This document shows, piece after piece, positions 28,630 to 36,348 of a DNA stretch of 64,000 nt. Below the pieces are notes generated by a model that was not told the origin of the DNA, searched no databases, and worked only from the letters and a program-made list of their open reading frames with translations. Source of the stretch: Pararhizobium polonicum (GTDB taxonomy: Bacteria > Pseudomonadota > Alphaproteobacteria > Rhizobiales > Rhizobiaceae); the NCBI RefSeq assembly GCF_001687365.1, contig NZ_CM004502.1, positions 117,328 to 181,327 of the forward strand, written 5' to 3'. The translations under genes and the position numbers were made by a program. Every line of letters starts with the position of its first letter. Positions within the stretch are counted from its first letter, which is position 1.

Positions 28630-29091
28630 ATGATCGATACCGCATCTGCATCACGACCCACGGCCGCTCTTTGCAGCTTGGATATCCCGGTCACTTTCGG
28701 CGACTGCGATCCCGCGGGAATCGTCTTCTACCCGAATTTCTATCGGTGGATGGACACAACCTTTCATCACTTCCTGCGAGGCGCAGGCGGGCACGCACAA
28801 ATCGCAAGGAGCCTCGGGTCCAAGGGGCTTGGTGTGCTGACGAGTGAGTTGACGTTCCGGGCCCCGGCGAAAGACGGAGACCTTCTGAACTTTGCACTGA
28901 CCGGCATCGAATGGGGCGAAAGATCATTCCTGCTTCAATATTCAGGGCGGTCAGGAGCCGTGCTGTGTTGCGAAGGCAGCGAACGACGAGCCGTCTTCGT
29001 TACGCGCGACGACCGCATGGGCGCTACGGCGACAGGGCCACTCCGCGAAATGCTATCGCCCATTTTGTCCCACAACCTTCCGACAACCTGA
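28630..29091 (+). CDS. 4HBT-type acyl-CoA thioesterase
   Basis: This is a 153-residue hot-dog-fold thioesterase with the 4-hydroxybenzoyl-CoA thioesterase motif FGDCDPAGIVFYPNFYRWMD near residue 25, including the catalytic Asp. It probably releases free gentisate from gentisyl-CoA for the next enzyme. ATG 28630 lies 11 bases after the hydroxylase stop with AAGGAAG upstream; the in-frame GTG overlapping that stop is less likely. Confidence 0.85.
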   Translation: MIDTASASRPTAALCSLDIPVTFGDCDPAGIVFYPNFYRWMDTTFHHFLRGAGGHAQIARSLGSKGLGVLTSELTFRAPAKDGDLLNFALTGIEWGERSFLLQYSGRSGAVLCCEGSERRAVFVTRDDRMGATATGPLREMLSPILSHNLPTT

Positions 29092-29107
29092 AAATCGCGA
29101 GTTTGCC

Positions 29108-30208
29108 ATGTCCAAAACAGCAGATATTTCTCCTCATGGACAGCAGCCGGAGGACAGTTTGGAGCTCCGCGCACTCTATGCCGGCTTCGAAGTTGAACAT
29201 CTCATGCCTCTGTGGACCCAGTTGGGCGATCTGATGCCAGTTCATCCCAAACCTAAGGCTGTGCCTCACGTATGGAAATGGGCCAACCTGTTGCCACTGG
29301 CCGAGGCGTCCGGTCGCCTTGTGCCAGTAGGACGGGGAGGTGAGCGGCGGGCGCTCGGCCTGGCAAACCCGGGTCTCGGCGGTCGCGCTTATGTCTCGCC
29401 GACACTATGGGCCGCCATCCAGTATCTCGGCCCGCATGAGGTCGCGCCTGAGCATCGTCATTCCCAGAACGCATTTCGCTTCGTGGTCGAGGGTGCGGGT
29501 GTCTGGACCGTCGTTAACGGCGATCCTGTCCGAATGAGCCGAGGGGACTTCCTGTTGACCCCGGGCTGGAATTTTCACGGACATCACAACAACTCCGATC
29601 ATCCCATGGCCTGGATTGACGGGCTGGACATCCCGTTCTCCTGGGCGAACGATGTCGGTTTCTTCGAATTCGGATCCGAGCGGGTGACGGATTACGCGAC
29701 CCCGAACTTTTCCAGATCGGAGCGGCTCTGGTGTCACCCTGGCTTGCGCCCGTTATCGGTTCTCGAAAACACCGTCTCGTCGCCCGTTGGGGCTTACAGG
29801 TGGAAGCACACTGACCGGGCGCTTACTGAACAGTTGCTCCTTGAGGAAGATGGGCAACCAGCAACCGTCGAACAGGGCCATGCGGCGGTGCGTTTCATCA
29901 ACCCGACAACCGGCGGCGACGTCATGCCAACAATCCGCGCCGAGTTTCATCGGCTCCGCGCCGGAACCGCGACTCCTGTTCGCAGGGAAGTGGGATCCAC
30001 TGTCTTCCAAGTCTACGAGGGCAAGGGCGGCGTGACGATGGCGGGCACCGAGCACCGCCTTGAAAAAGGCGATCTTTTCGTCATCCCGTCGTGGGTGCCA
30101 TGGTCGCTTTGGTCCGATGAGCAATTCGACCTCTTCCGTTTCTCGGACGCACCTATCATGGAGCGCCTGAACTTCGCCCGGACCATGATCAATGGGAAGG
30201 ACGGATGA
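29108..30208 (+). CDS. Gentisate 1,2-dioxygenase
   Basis: This is a 366-residue bicupin. The N-terminal cupin carries the iron-binding histidines in APEHRHSQNAFRFVVEG (~residues 115-130) and GWNFHGHHN (~160). The C-terminal cupin (TPVRREVGSTVFQVYEGKG) lacks an equivalent set, as is usual for the family. It opens gentisate between the carboxyl-bearing carbon and the adjacent hydroxylated carbon to give maleylpyruvate. Close relatives include salicylate and 1-hydroxy-2-naphthoate dioxygenases, but the downstream isomerase and hydrolase point to gentisate. It overlaps the next gene by ATGA. Confidence 0.9.
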   Translation: MSKTADISPHGQQPEDSLELRALYAGFEVEHLMPLWTQLGDLMPVHPKPKAVPHVWKWANLLPLAEASGRLVPVGRGGERRALGLANPGLGGRAYVSPTLWAAIQYLGPHEVAPEHRHSQNAFRFVVEGAGVWTVVNGDPVRMSRGDFLLTPGWNFHGHHNNSDHPMAWIDGLDIPFSWANDVGFFEFGSERVTDYATPNFSRSERLWCHPGLRPLSVLENTVSSPVGAYRWKHTDRALTEQLLLEEDGQPATVEQGHAAVRFINPTTGGDVMPTIRAEFHRLRAGTATPVRREVGSTVFQVYEGKGGVTMAGTEHRLEKGDLFVIPSWVPWSLWSDEQFDLFRFSDAPIMERLNFARTMINGKDG

Positions 30209-30819
30209 CTCGCGACCTCGAGGCGGAGGCGCGTGATGCCCTACGCGCAAGGCAAGGCGCCGGTGCGCGCTACGATGCTGCAAGCGCGCCGGTTCAGACA
30301 CTCAGCTGGGCACGCAGAGGAACCGCATATTTTGCGAGGAAACTGCGCGACCTCTCTGGTTCGGAGCTTTGCGGGCCGTCTCTGGTTCCCGGGTGGACAC
30401 GCGCACATGTCATTGCGCACGTGAGTTACCATGCGCGCGGGATGACTCGCCTTATTGAGGCTGTGCGCGATGGACAGAATTTCCACGCGAGTGCGCAGGA
30501 TTCGCAAGTCGCACGGCGGTATGACATTGACCTGGGTGCCACCCTGCCGGATCGCGCGCTTCGAAACCTGTTCGATCATTCAGAGATTCACCTGAATGTG
30601 GAATGGCGGGATCTCACCGATCGGCACTGGGAGATCCAGTCGATCCTTGAGACGCCGTGGGAGCGGGCGCAGGAAGTCTGGCTCCGGGCGGTAGACCTCA
30701 ACAACGGGGGCTCCACCAGCGACTTTCCCACTGACCTTCTCGATCGACTGAAACTGGAATCTGAAGACCGCGTAACTCTTGGCCGAGGGCAGCATCCGGC
30801 AACCAACTCGAAATTTTGA
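30205..30819 (+). CDS. MDMPI/DinB-type maleylpyruvate isomerase family protein
   Basis: This is a 204-residue protein of the mycothiol-dependent maleylpyruvate isomerase family: PGWTRAHVIAHVSYHARGM (helix with a metal His, ~residues 62-80) and the C-terminal EVWLRAVDLNNGG. In the zinc site of characterised members the motif is ExxxH; here the last ligand position reads Arg (EVWLR). Proteobacteria do not make mycothiol, and a glutathione-type isomerase follows in the same operon, so this protein may use another thiol or have another role. It overlaps the dioxygenase gene by four bases. Confidence 0.7.
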   Translation: MTRDLEAEARDALRARQGAGARYDAASAPVQTLSWARRGTAYFARKLRDLSGSELCGPSLVPGWTRAHVIAHVSYHARGMTRLIEAVRDGQNFHASAQDSQVARRYDIDLGATLPDRALRNLFDHSEIHLNVEWRDLTDRHWEIQSILETPWERAQEVWLRAVDLNNGGSTSDFPTDLLDRLKLESEDRVTLGRGQHPATNSKF

Positions 30820-30850
30820 ATGAAACCTCCACCCTAAGGAGACCACTTCC

Positions 30851-31570
30851 ATGACCGACACCCTCACCCAAGAAGCGGCGGCGTACTTCTTTCCCCCGAC
30901 CGACATGCCGTCCATTCCAGTGCTGGGCGAGCATTCACGGTATCCAGTGCGGCGGATTTTCTGCGTCGGCCGAAACTATGCCGACCACGCGAAGGAGATG
31001 GGGGTGGAGGTAGACCGTGAGGCACCATTTTACTTCACAAAGTCCCCATTTTCGATCGTGGAGAGTGGCACAACCGTGCCCTACCCCTCTGGGACTGCCG
31101 ACTATCATTACGAAATGGAGCTTGTGATCGCCTTGGGCGCGCCTGCGCGGAATGTTGCAGTAGCGGACGCTGGTGGGGCGGTCTTCGGATATGCCACGGG
31201 TTTAGACATGACACGGCGCGACCTGCAACTGGCCGCGCGGGAAAAGCAGAGGCCGTGGGATCTTGGAAAAGACTTTGAAAAGTCCGCGATCATCGGGCCG
31301 ATCACCCGATCGGATTGCTTTGCCGTGAGAGAGCAGATCATTCAGCTCAACTTAAACGGCGCGCGGCGACAGGAGGCGAGACTTTCGGATCTCGTGTGGA
31401 CTGTCGAAGAACTAATCAGCCACTTGTCGCGATACTATGAACTTGGTCCGGGCGATCTGATCTACACCGGAACCCCCGCCGGCGTGGGAGCGGTGGTTTC
31501 TGGCGACACGATCCGGGGGGAGATCGAGGGCCTGGAGCCTGTGGAGCTGGCGGTCGGGGACGCGAAATGA
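30851..31570 (+). CDS. Fumarylpyruvate hydrolase (FAH family)
   Basis: This is a 239-residue fumarylacetoacetate-hydrolase-fold protein: RIFCVGRNYADHAKEMG at ~residue 36, PFYFTKSPFSIV, metal-binding YHYEMELVIALG, and DLIYTGTPAGVGAV near the C-terminus. This matches NagK-type fumarylpyruvate hydrolases, which cleave fumarylpyruvate to fumarate and pyruvate, the last step of the gentisate route. Its stop overlaps the next gene's ATG (ATGA). Confidence 0.88.
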   Translation: MTDTLTQEAAAYFFPPTDMPSIPVLGEHSRYPVRRIFCVGRNYADHAKEMGVEVDREAPFYFTKSPFSIVESGTTVPYPSGTADYHYEMELVIALGAPARNVAVADAGGAVFGYATGLDMTRRDLQLAAREKQRPWDLGKDFEKSAIIGPITRSDCFAVREQIIQLNLNGARRQEARLSDLVWTVEELISHLSRYYELGPGDLIYTGTPAGVGAVVSGDTIRGEIEGLEPVELAVGDAK

Positions 31571-32205
31571 TAATCCACGGCTACTTTCGCAGTTCATCCG
31601 CCTACAGATTAAGGATTGCGCTGAATCTCAAGGGGCTGAAAGCAAACCTCGCGTCCGTCCATCTCCGGCGTGGCGAGCAGATGTCTAAAGAATATCGTGC
31701 CATCAATCCGCAGGGCCTTGTGCCGTCGCTCAAGGTCGACGGGAGCACGTTTACTCAGTCCCTCGCAATCATCGAATACCTGGATGAGACACGGCCAGAC
31801 CCCCCCCTCCTTCCTGCTGATCCGTCCGCGCGGGCCAAGGTGCGCGCATTCGCGCAGATCATCGCCTGTGATATCCATCCGCTCCAAAATCTGCGAGTTC
31901 TGAGCAAGTTGCGCAAAGACTTCGGAGCTACGCAAGATGCGGTGGACGATTGGTGCAGGCAATGGATCGGCGACGGCCTTGCGGCGTGCGAAGCACTTCT
32001 GGAAGCGCAGCCAGCGTTTGATTTTACATTCGGCGATCGGCCAAGCCTCGCAGACATTTGCCTTTTGCCTCAGCTTTTCTCGGCTGACCGCTTCGGGGTC
32101 GACCTCTCTCCCTTCACACGCCTGCGCGGAATAAGGCGCCAGTGCGATCAGCTCTCCGCATTCACCGACGCCCACCCGTCGCGTCAGCCCGACCGAGAAG
32201 AATAG
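31567..32205 (+). CDS. maiA: Zeta-class GST: maleylpyruvate/maleylacetoacetate isomerase
   Basis: This is a 212-residue glutathione S-transferase of the zeta class with the active-site motif YFRSSSAYRLRIALNLKG at residues ~5-22 and a GST C-terminal helical domain (ARAKVRAFAQIIACDIHPLQNLRV). In gentisate clusters such proteins (NagL) isomerise maleylpyruvate to fumarylpyruvate with glutathione. It ends the operon, and it is the second candidate isomerase there. Confidence 0.88.
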   Translation: MIIHGYFRSSSAYRLRIALNLKGLKANLASVHLRRGEQMSKEYRAINPQGLVPSLKVDGSTFTQSLAIIEYLDETRPDPPLLPADPSARAKVRAFAQIIACDIHPLQNLRVLSKLRKDFGATQDAVDDWCRQWIGDGLAACEALLEAQPAFDFTFGDRPSLADICLLPQLFSADRFGVDLSPFTRLRGIRRQCDQLSAFTDAHPSRQPDREE

Positions 32206-32359
32206 GGCCGTCCCGCATGGTCCGCAGCGAGCTGCCCTGTATATCGGCGCTCCATGCGGGACGCCGGTTCCTACATCCTCGCCACCGAGCTTTCTCGATG
32301 GGGACGCTCGACATCATCTTCTCAGCACGCCGCGCGAACTGAACGCTTGAAAGCGTCTG

Positions 32360-32548
32360 TCATCGCCTTGAACGGCATGACATTCGATTCATCCTCGCCT
32401 CACGGGCGGATGCTACGCGCTGTGCCTCGCCGCCCGAAAGCTTTAGTGGCCAGGCATCAGCCCGATCCGTCAATCCCACTTTGGCGAGCGCCTTTCGCCT
32501 GAGATCGTCGGCGCGCCTGCTTGCACGTTTTGGCGTATTCGAAGGCAA
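32360..32548 (-). pseudogene. ABC ATPase fragment (signature region)
   Basis: The leftward translation reads DDLRRKALAKVGLTDRADAWPLKLSGGEAQRVA, which is the segment around the ABC signature of polar amino acid transporter ATPases. Walker A and Walker B regions are absent and the frame decays on both sides. The remainder of 32206-32706 has no recognisable gene. Confidence 0.65.
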
Positions 32549-32706
32549 CGCACGCTATGCCGAGACCTTCGCCATGACCATCGAGGCAGCTATCGCCTAG
32601 CGTTCTAGTATCCTGATTTCCGCTGAGAACCTGAGCAGTGCCCAGGAAGGTCAAGACGTCAGATTGCTGCGGCACCCGAGACTGGAGGAAACCGGACGCC
32701 GTGGTT

Positions 32707-33324
32707 TTAGAACTTGTAGCTGGCGCCAACGAGGACCTTGTGCTGTGTTGCTCCGAATTCACCGATGGATGAACCAAAGTCTTTATTGCCGAAGTCGGAA
32801 TAACGATATTCGCCACGTACCAGGATATTATCGGTCAGGGCGTGCTCAATGCCGCCCCCAGCGGTCCATCCGATCAGAATGTCATCCTTCTTACCGGCAC
32901 CTGGAACGTCGATTTTGGCGCCCGCCGCTGCAACGCCCGCCGTTGCGAAGAACAAGGTTCGATCCCACGCATAACCGACGCGGCCGCGGCCAGACGCATC
33001 CCACTCGACATTTGTGTTGTCGCTCTCTTCGAAATTGTAGTTGAAGTCGTTCTCGATACCAAAAACGATGTTCCCATGCTGGAAATTGTACCCGGCATGC
33101 GCGCCGACTGTGCCACTGTCGCGATCCGCGTCGGAGCCAAAAATCGTTGCTTGGTTCCAGTTGTATCCGCCCTGTGCGCCAAGATAGAAGCCAGACCAAT
33201 CATAAGCGGAGTAGGCCTGCTGTTCGCTCGGAGGCGAGGGCTGCTCATCAACAAGATCGGCCGCAAGAACCGGAGCTGCGGAAGACAGCGCGAACGCTGC
33301 GAAGGCGAAAAGTCTCATTTGCAT
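32707..33324 (-). CDS. Omp25/Omp31-type outer-membrane beta-barrel protein
   Basis: This is a 205-residue protein. It has a signal peptide ending ...SSAAPVLAAD and the family start YDWSGFYLGAQGGYNWNQ. It has alternating barrel strands and ends VLVGASYKF with a terminal Phe, the BAM recognition signal. Relatives are the Brucella/Bartonella/Rhizobium 25-31 kDa outer-membrane proteins. A phased repeat array 85 bases upstream suggests control by the two-component system at 36.3-38.5 kb. Confidence 0.88.
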   Translation of the reverse strand: MQMRLFAFAAFALSSAAPVLAADLVDEQPSPPSEQQAYSAYDWSGFYLGAQGGYNWNQATIFGSDADRDSGTVGAHAGYNFQHGNIVFGIENDFNYNFEESDNTNVEWDASGRGRVGYAWDRTLFFATAGVAAAGAKIDVPGAGKKDDILIGWTAGGGIEHALTDNILVRGEYRYSDFGNKDFGSSIGEFGATQHKVLVGASYKF

Positions 33325-33408
33325 GTGAACGTCCCTATGTTGCTCGCGGAGCAGAATCTAGCCCCGGGGGTCTGTTCTGCTCGTGCGATGGACTATGGCG
33401 CAGAGACG

Positions 33409-33448
33409 TGTTGCAGAGTGTCTTTTCAGATTATGATTTGTTGCGAGG
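33409..33448 (-). promoter_or_regulatory. 10-bp-phased repeat array A
   Basis: Four consecutive decamers start at 33409, 33419, 33429 and 33439. The first (TGTTGCAGAG), second (TGTCT...) and fourth (TGTTGCGAGG) match the array at 35522; the third is degenerate. It lies 85-124 bases upstream of the outer-membrane protein gene and overlaps the last codons of the small gene at 33431. Confidence 0.6.
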
Positions 33449-33670
33449 CGGAATTTCTCTCGGCCGTGTGCACTCGTTGGCCTTCTGCCGAGGTTGTTGA
33501 AAAGGTCGTGTTCCCTCTCGGATGTCTTGATGGCTTGCGGTTAAGTATCGCTGGCGCGCTTCATGCAGCAAACGCCGCAGTTGAACTGAAGATACACCGT
33601 CGGCACGCGTCACCTGACGGATAAGCGGATCACTGAGAACGTCTTTGATTGTCAAGTCGCCTTCGAACAT
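33431..33670 (-). CDS. Small conserved hypothetical protein
   Basis: This is a 79-residue protein beginning MFEGDLTIKDVLSDPLIRQVTRADGVSS. It resembles short rhizobial proteins of the form 'TI.DVL.DPLI..ML.ADGV' of unknown function. The C-terminal half is basic and disordered. The ATG at 33670 is preceded by AGGAGA at good spacing, which favours this short gene over the longer open frame around it. I cannot assign a role. Confidence 0.65.
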   Translation of the reverse strand: MFEGDLTIKDVLSDPLIRQVTRADGVSSVQLRRLLHEARQRYLTASHQDIREGTRPFQQPRQKANECTRPREIPPRNKS

Positions 33671-33878
33671 AATCATCTCCTGTATTTGGAGGACTAGGGA
33701 CGACCGAAATCGCCTTGCGATGTCGAAAACAGGCCGACACCGGGGCGGGACGTTCGCTTGGGTTGCGATTGTGATGGGATGAGGAGGGGCGGAGCCTGAC
33801 ATGACACGGCAGGCGGGCTGACCCGTTCCCCATTCCGAGACCGCAGGCAATCGTAAGCCGCAATGAATGCCGATTTCG

Positions 33879-34169
33879 TCAGTCAGATCTGCAAAACATC
33901 GAAAATGGTGCATTTCGGCAAAACCGGCGATGATCCCGGGCTTCCCGATAGGTTGCTTCGTCTCTACGGTCAATCTCGTCACGACGAGCTTGCTGACGTT
34001 GCCATGCCTCTCGGGCACGGTCGCGCTGCTCAGGCGTCCCATAGAAGTCTCGGGAATAATTAGATCCTCGATCGTAAGGATAATCGTCACTCACGCAGCC
34101 GGACAGAACTGGTGTAGCGAATGCACACAGCATTATTGCAATCGTTGTTTTCGTTCCGGTCATGTCCAT
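33879..34169 (-). CDS. Small lipoprotein
   Basis: This is a 96-residue protein with a lipoprotein signal (hydrophobic stretch then lipobox LSGC at ~residue 24). The mature part is hydrophilic and rich in Arg, Asp and Tyr (DYPYDRGSNYSRDFYG). It is probably anchored in the outer or inner membrane facing the periplasm. The function is unknown. Its promoter region shows no phased repeats, unlike several neighbours. Confidence 0.7.
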   Translation of the reverse strand: MDMTGTKTTIAIMLCAFATPVLSGCVSDDYPYDRGSNYSRDFYGTPEQRDRAREAWQRQQARRDEIDRRDEATYREARDHRRFCRNAPFSMFCRSD

Positions 34170-34235
34170 TCCTCAATGATTACGTGCTCGGAGCTACACC
34201 CGCGGATGTCTGCGCGCTGACGGCCCAAGTTGCCA

Positions 34236-34916
34236 TCAATCCAGTTCGGAAACTTTGATCACCGCATCCCGACCCAGTTTTAGTGTCGTGAATGGCAAAG
34301 CTGCGGTCTGGGTGAGGACATATCCAGCCCCATTCAGGGCGGATGCGCCGATTTCCACTGCTCGATTTGGGCTATCAAGCTCTGCGGTTTCAGCATGAAC
34401 TGTAACCGGGACTGTACCGGCAACCAGGGAATCTCGCGTTTCGCAATGTGGGTTGCATCGATCGTAGCGGAGAACATCGGCCGAACTCGTAGCTGATATC
34501 GCACGCTCCACCTTCTCGGATTTAACCAGTCCGTTGAGCGGGCGTTTTGTCGGTATCGCAACGAACGGGAGAGAGACGACTTGCGTCTCGCTGATGCTCA
34601 CCGGTGCGGGGGTGGTGTCGACAATATCGCGAAGCTTGGTTGACGTGGCCGCGATTTCCTGGCCGACGGGATAGGAGGCCATAGCCTCTTTCGAGACAAG
34701 GTGTGTTGGAACCAGCTCGCTGTAGGCGAAAACACAGATTGCACTGAGCATAAGGCCACCAGCCCCAAGCGTAAGCAATTCTGCACGACCGCGCCGCGCC
34801 TTTGCCGCCCTGAGTTCGAGATCATGGCGATGCTGCCAGACGCGCTCGACGCGGATAACGCCGCCAATAGATGCCTCGGGAGGAGATATAATGTCGCCTT
34901 CAAGATGATTGGACAT
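34236..34916 (-). CDS. Hypothetical single-pass membrane protein
   Basis: This is a 226-residue protein with a charged cytoplasmic N-terminus (~45 residues), one membrane segment (LLTLGAGGLMLSAICVFAY) and a long non-cytoplasmic tail. I do not recognise a family. ATG 34916 (MSNHLEGD) is preferred to an upstream in-frame start. It lies in the envelope block and may act in the periplasm, but this is only context. Confidence 0.6.
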   Translation of the reverse strand: MSNHLEGDIISPPEASIGGVIRVERVWQHRHDLELRAAKARRGRAELLTLGAGGLMLSAICVFAYSELVPTHLVSKEAMASYPVGQEIAATSTKLRDIVDTTPAPVSISETQVVSLPFVAIPTKRPLNGLVKSEKVERAISATSSADVLRYDRCNPHCETRDSLVAGTVPVTVHAETAELDSPNRAVEIGASALNGAGYVLTQTAALPFTTLKLGRDAVIKVSELD

Positions 34917-35030
34917 GTGTTGCCTTTCGTTTGGCGCCAGAACGATGGTTCGGCCGCGAGCTTGGTCCACGCACATTGGCTGACCTGGGGATTTGACCAA
35001 GCTCGAGGAAAACCAGGTGCGGCTTGAGTC

Positions 35031-35402
35031 TCAGTACTGGTCGTGCACGACGCCCATGATATCGCCGGAGCGCGATACGCTCACCAGAAGGTTGTCGCCG
35101 CCACGGGTTGCTTTGACGAGGTAACGCTCACCGACATCCTGGACGTTCCTGACCCTGTAGCCACGATCCTCGAGCAAGGTAATGACGTCGTCCGGTCCGA
35201 AACTTGACCGCAGACCAGACCAACGGTTCTGAGCGTCATGATGGCGGTTCCACGCATGGAGAAAGTTGGATTCCGTGTTACCGTCGACGGAATAAGGGTC
35301 TGAAAACCGGTCATCATAGATAACCACCTGCGAAAAGGCGGGAACCGCGGCAATGACGTTAAGAGCGGCTGCCGCACTAAAAGCGATGAAATCGCGTCTC
35401 AT
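35031..35402 (-). CDS. Small secreted PepSY-like protein
   Basis: This is a 123-residue protein with a signal peptide (cleavage near PAFSQ). The C-terminal half (DVITLLEDRGYRVRNVQDVGERYLVKATRGG) resembles a PepSY-type alpha/beta module. Such small periplasmic proteins are common near two-component systems in rhizobia. An AAGGAAG ribosome-binding site precedes the ATG, and array B lies 120 bases upstream. Confidence 0.7.
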   Translation of the reverse strand: MRRDFIAFSAAAALNVIAAVPAFSQVVIYDDRFSDPYSVDGNTESNFLHAWNRHHDAQNRWSGLRSSFGPDDVITLLEDRGYRVRNVQDVGERYLVKATRGGDNLLVSVSRSGDIMGVVHDQY

Positions 35403-35521
35403 TGACTTCTTCCTTGGTTGAACTTTGTAGGGTGTTCTTCGGTTGACCCAGTTGAAGAAAGCGGTGGGCGGAAGCTACCGTGCGAAGCTGCCAGCTATGA
35501 CGACATCATGCATCCGGACGC

Positions 35522-35561
35522 TGTTGCAGTGTGTCGTTTGATGTTGAGTTATGTTGCGGCA
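35522..35561 (-). promoter_or_regulatory. 10-bp-phased repeat array B
   Basis: Four head-to-tail decamers start at 35522 (TGTTGCAGTG), 35532 (TGTCGTTTGA), 35542 (TGTTGAGTTA) and 35552 (TGTTGCGGCA). This is the cleanest of the five arrays. It is 120-159 bases upstream of the PepSY-like gene start at 35402 and just beyond the 3' end of the lipoprotein gene at 35567. Confidence 0.7.
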
Positions 35562-35566
35562 GCGTC

Positions 35567-36229
35567 TCACTGACGCAATTGTGCCAGAAGTGCGTCTGCG
35601 CCCTTATCAATCGCCACCTGGGAAGCCTTGAGAGCACCGAAGCTTGCGCCAACGTTCATCGCGTTCGGATACTGTTTGGAGACATAGGCGGCCAACAGAA
35701 TGTTGCTCGTCGCATCGTAGATCTCGACAGCGTAGGCAACCGAACCGGTCATCGATCCTTCCTTGTCGCGAGCGGCCTGCACCGCGTTGTAGACACCTCC
35801 CCCAACATCAAGATGCGAGAAGGGACCAAGGACCGGCGTCGTCGTCTTTGCTCCGGTCAGCGTCAGATGGATACGCAGCGTTCCAGGTTCGGGCGAGCTC
35901 ACGACAGAAAACCGTGTTCGAAGTTTTTGAGTGAACTGAGACTGCATGTAGCTGGCCAGGGTACTCTTGTCCTGCTCGCTGGTTTTGACGAACTGATTGT
36001 CCTGCCCGCGGTAGACGGTTACTGGAGCTACGATGACCTTGTCATACCGCTTCCAGTTGGCACCGCTGTTGTACCGGTAAGGAACACGACCGCTGCGGTC
36101 GCCTGGGTCGGCTTTAAGGTGCTGGGCGGATGCAAGACCGGCATAAGCCGTTGGATCAGCGGTGGTACAGCTGGCAAGAGCCCAGCTGACGGCGAGGAGG
36201 GAGACGCTGGCTTTGGGAAAGATCTTCAA
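35567..36229 (-). CDS. DUF3313-like lipoprotein
   Basis: This is a 220-residue lipoprotein with lipobox LASC at ~residue 21. The mature part (DKVIVAPVTVYRGQDNQF; AYAVEIYDATSNILLAAYVSKQYPNA) resembles the DUF3313 family of outer-membrane-associated lipoproteins. A TTG start is inferred at 36229 with GGAG eight bases upstream. Array C sits 69 bases upstream, which puts it in the phased-repeat set. Confidence 0.75.
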   Translation of the reverse strand: MKIFPKASVSLLAVSWALASCTTADPTAYAGLASAQHLKADPGDRSGRVPYRYNSGANWKRYDKVIVAPVTVYRGQDNQFVKTSEQDKSTLASYMQSQFTQKLRTRFSVVSSPEPGTLRIHLTLTGAKTTTPVLGPFSHLDVGGGVYNAVQAARDKEGSMTGSVAYAVEIYDATSNILLAAYVSKQYPNAMNVGASFGALKASQVAIDKGADALLAQLRQ

Positions 36230-36297
36230 TGTTTTGGCTCCAGCCGGTGTTAGCGCCGAGCGGCGAGTGTGGCTGGATGAGCGATAGCTGACTGCGA

Positions 36298-36337
36298 CGT
36301 TACAGTGTTTTCAATAATGTTGGGAAATGTTCGTGGA
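36298..36337 (-). promoter_or_regulatory. 10-bp-phased repeat array C
   Basis: Decamers start at 36298 (CGTTACAGTG), 36308 (degenerate), 36318 (TGTTGGGAAA) and 36328 (TGTTCGTGGA), in register with arrays A and B. The array is 69-108 bases upstream of the DUF3313 lipoprotein gene. Confidence 0.6.
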
Positions 36338-36348
36338 ATCGAAGGTCT

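Noticed and set aside
33449..34090. A 219-codon leftward frame extending the small gene at 33431
   Set aside because: The extension overlaps the lipoprotein gene and lacks homology, while ATG 33670 has a strong ribosome-binding site.
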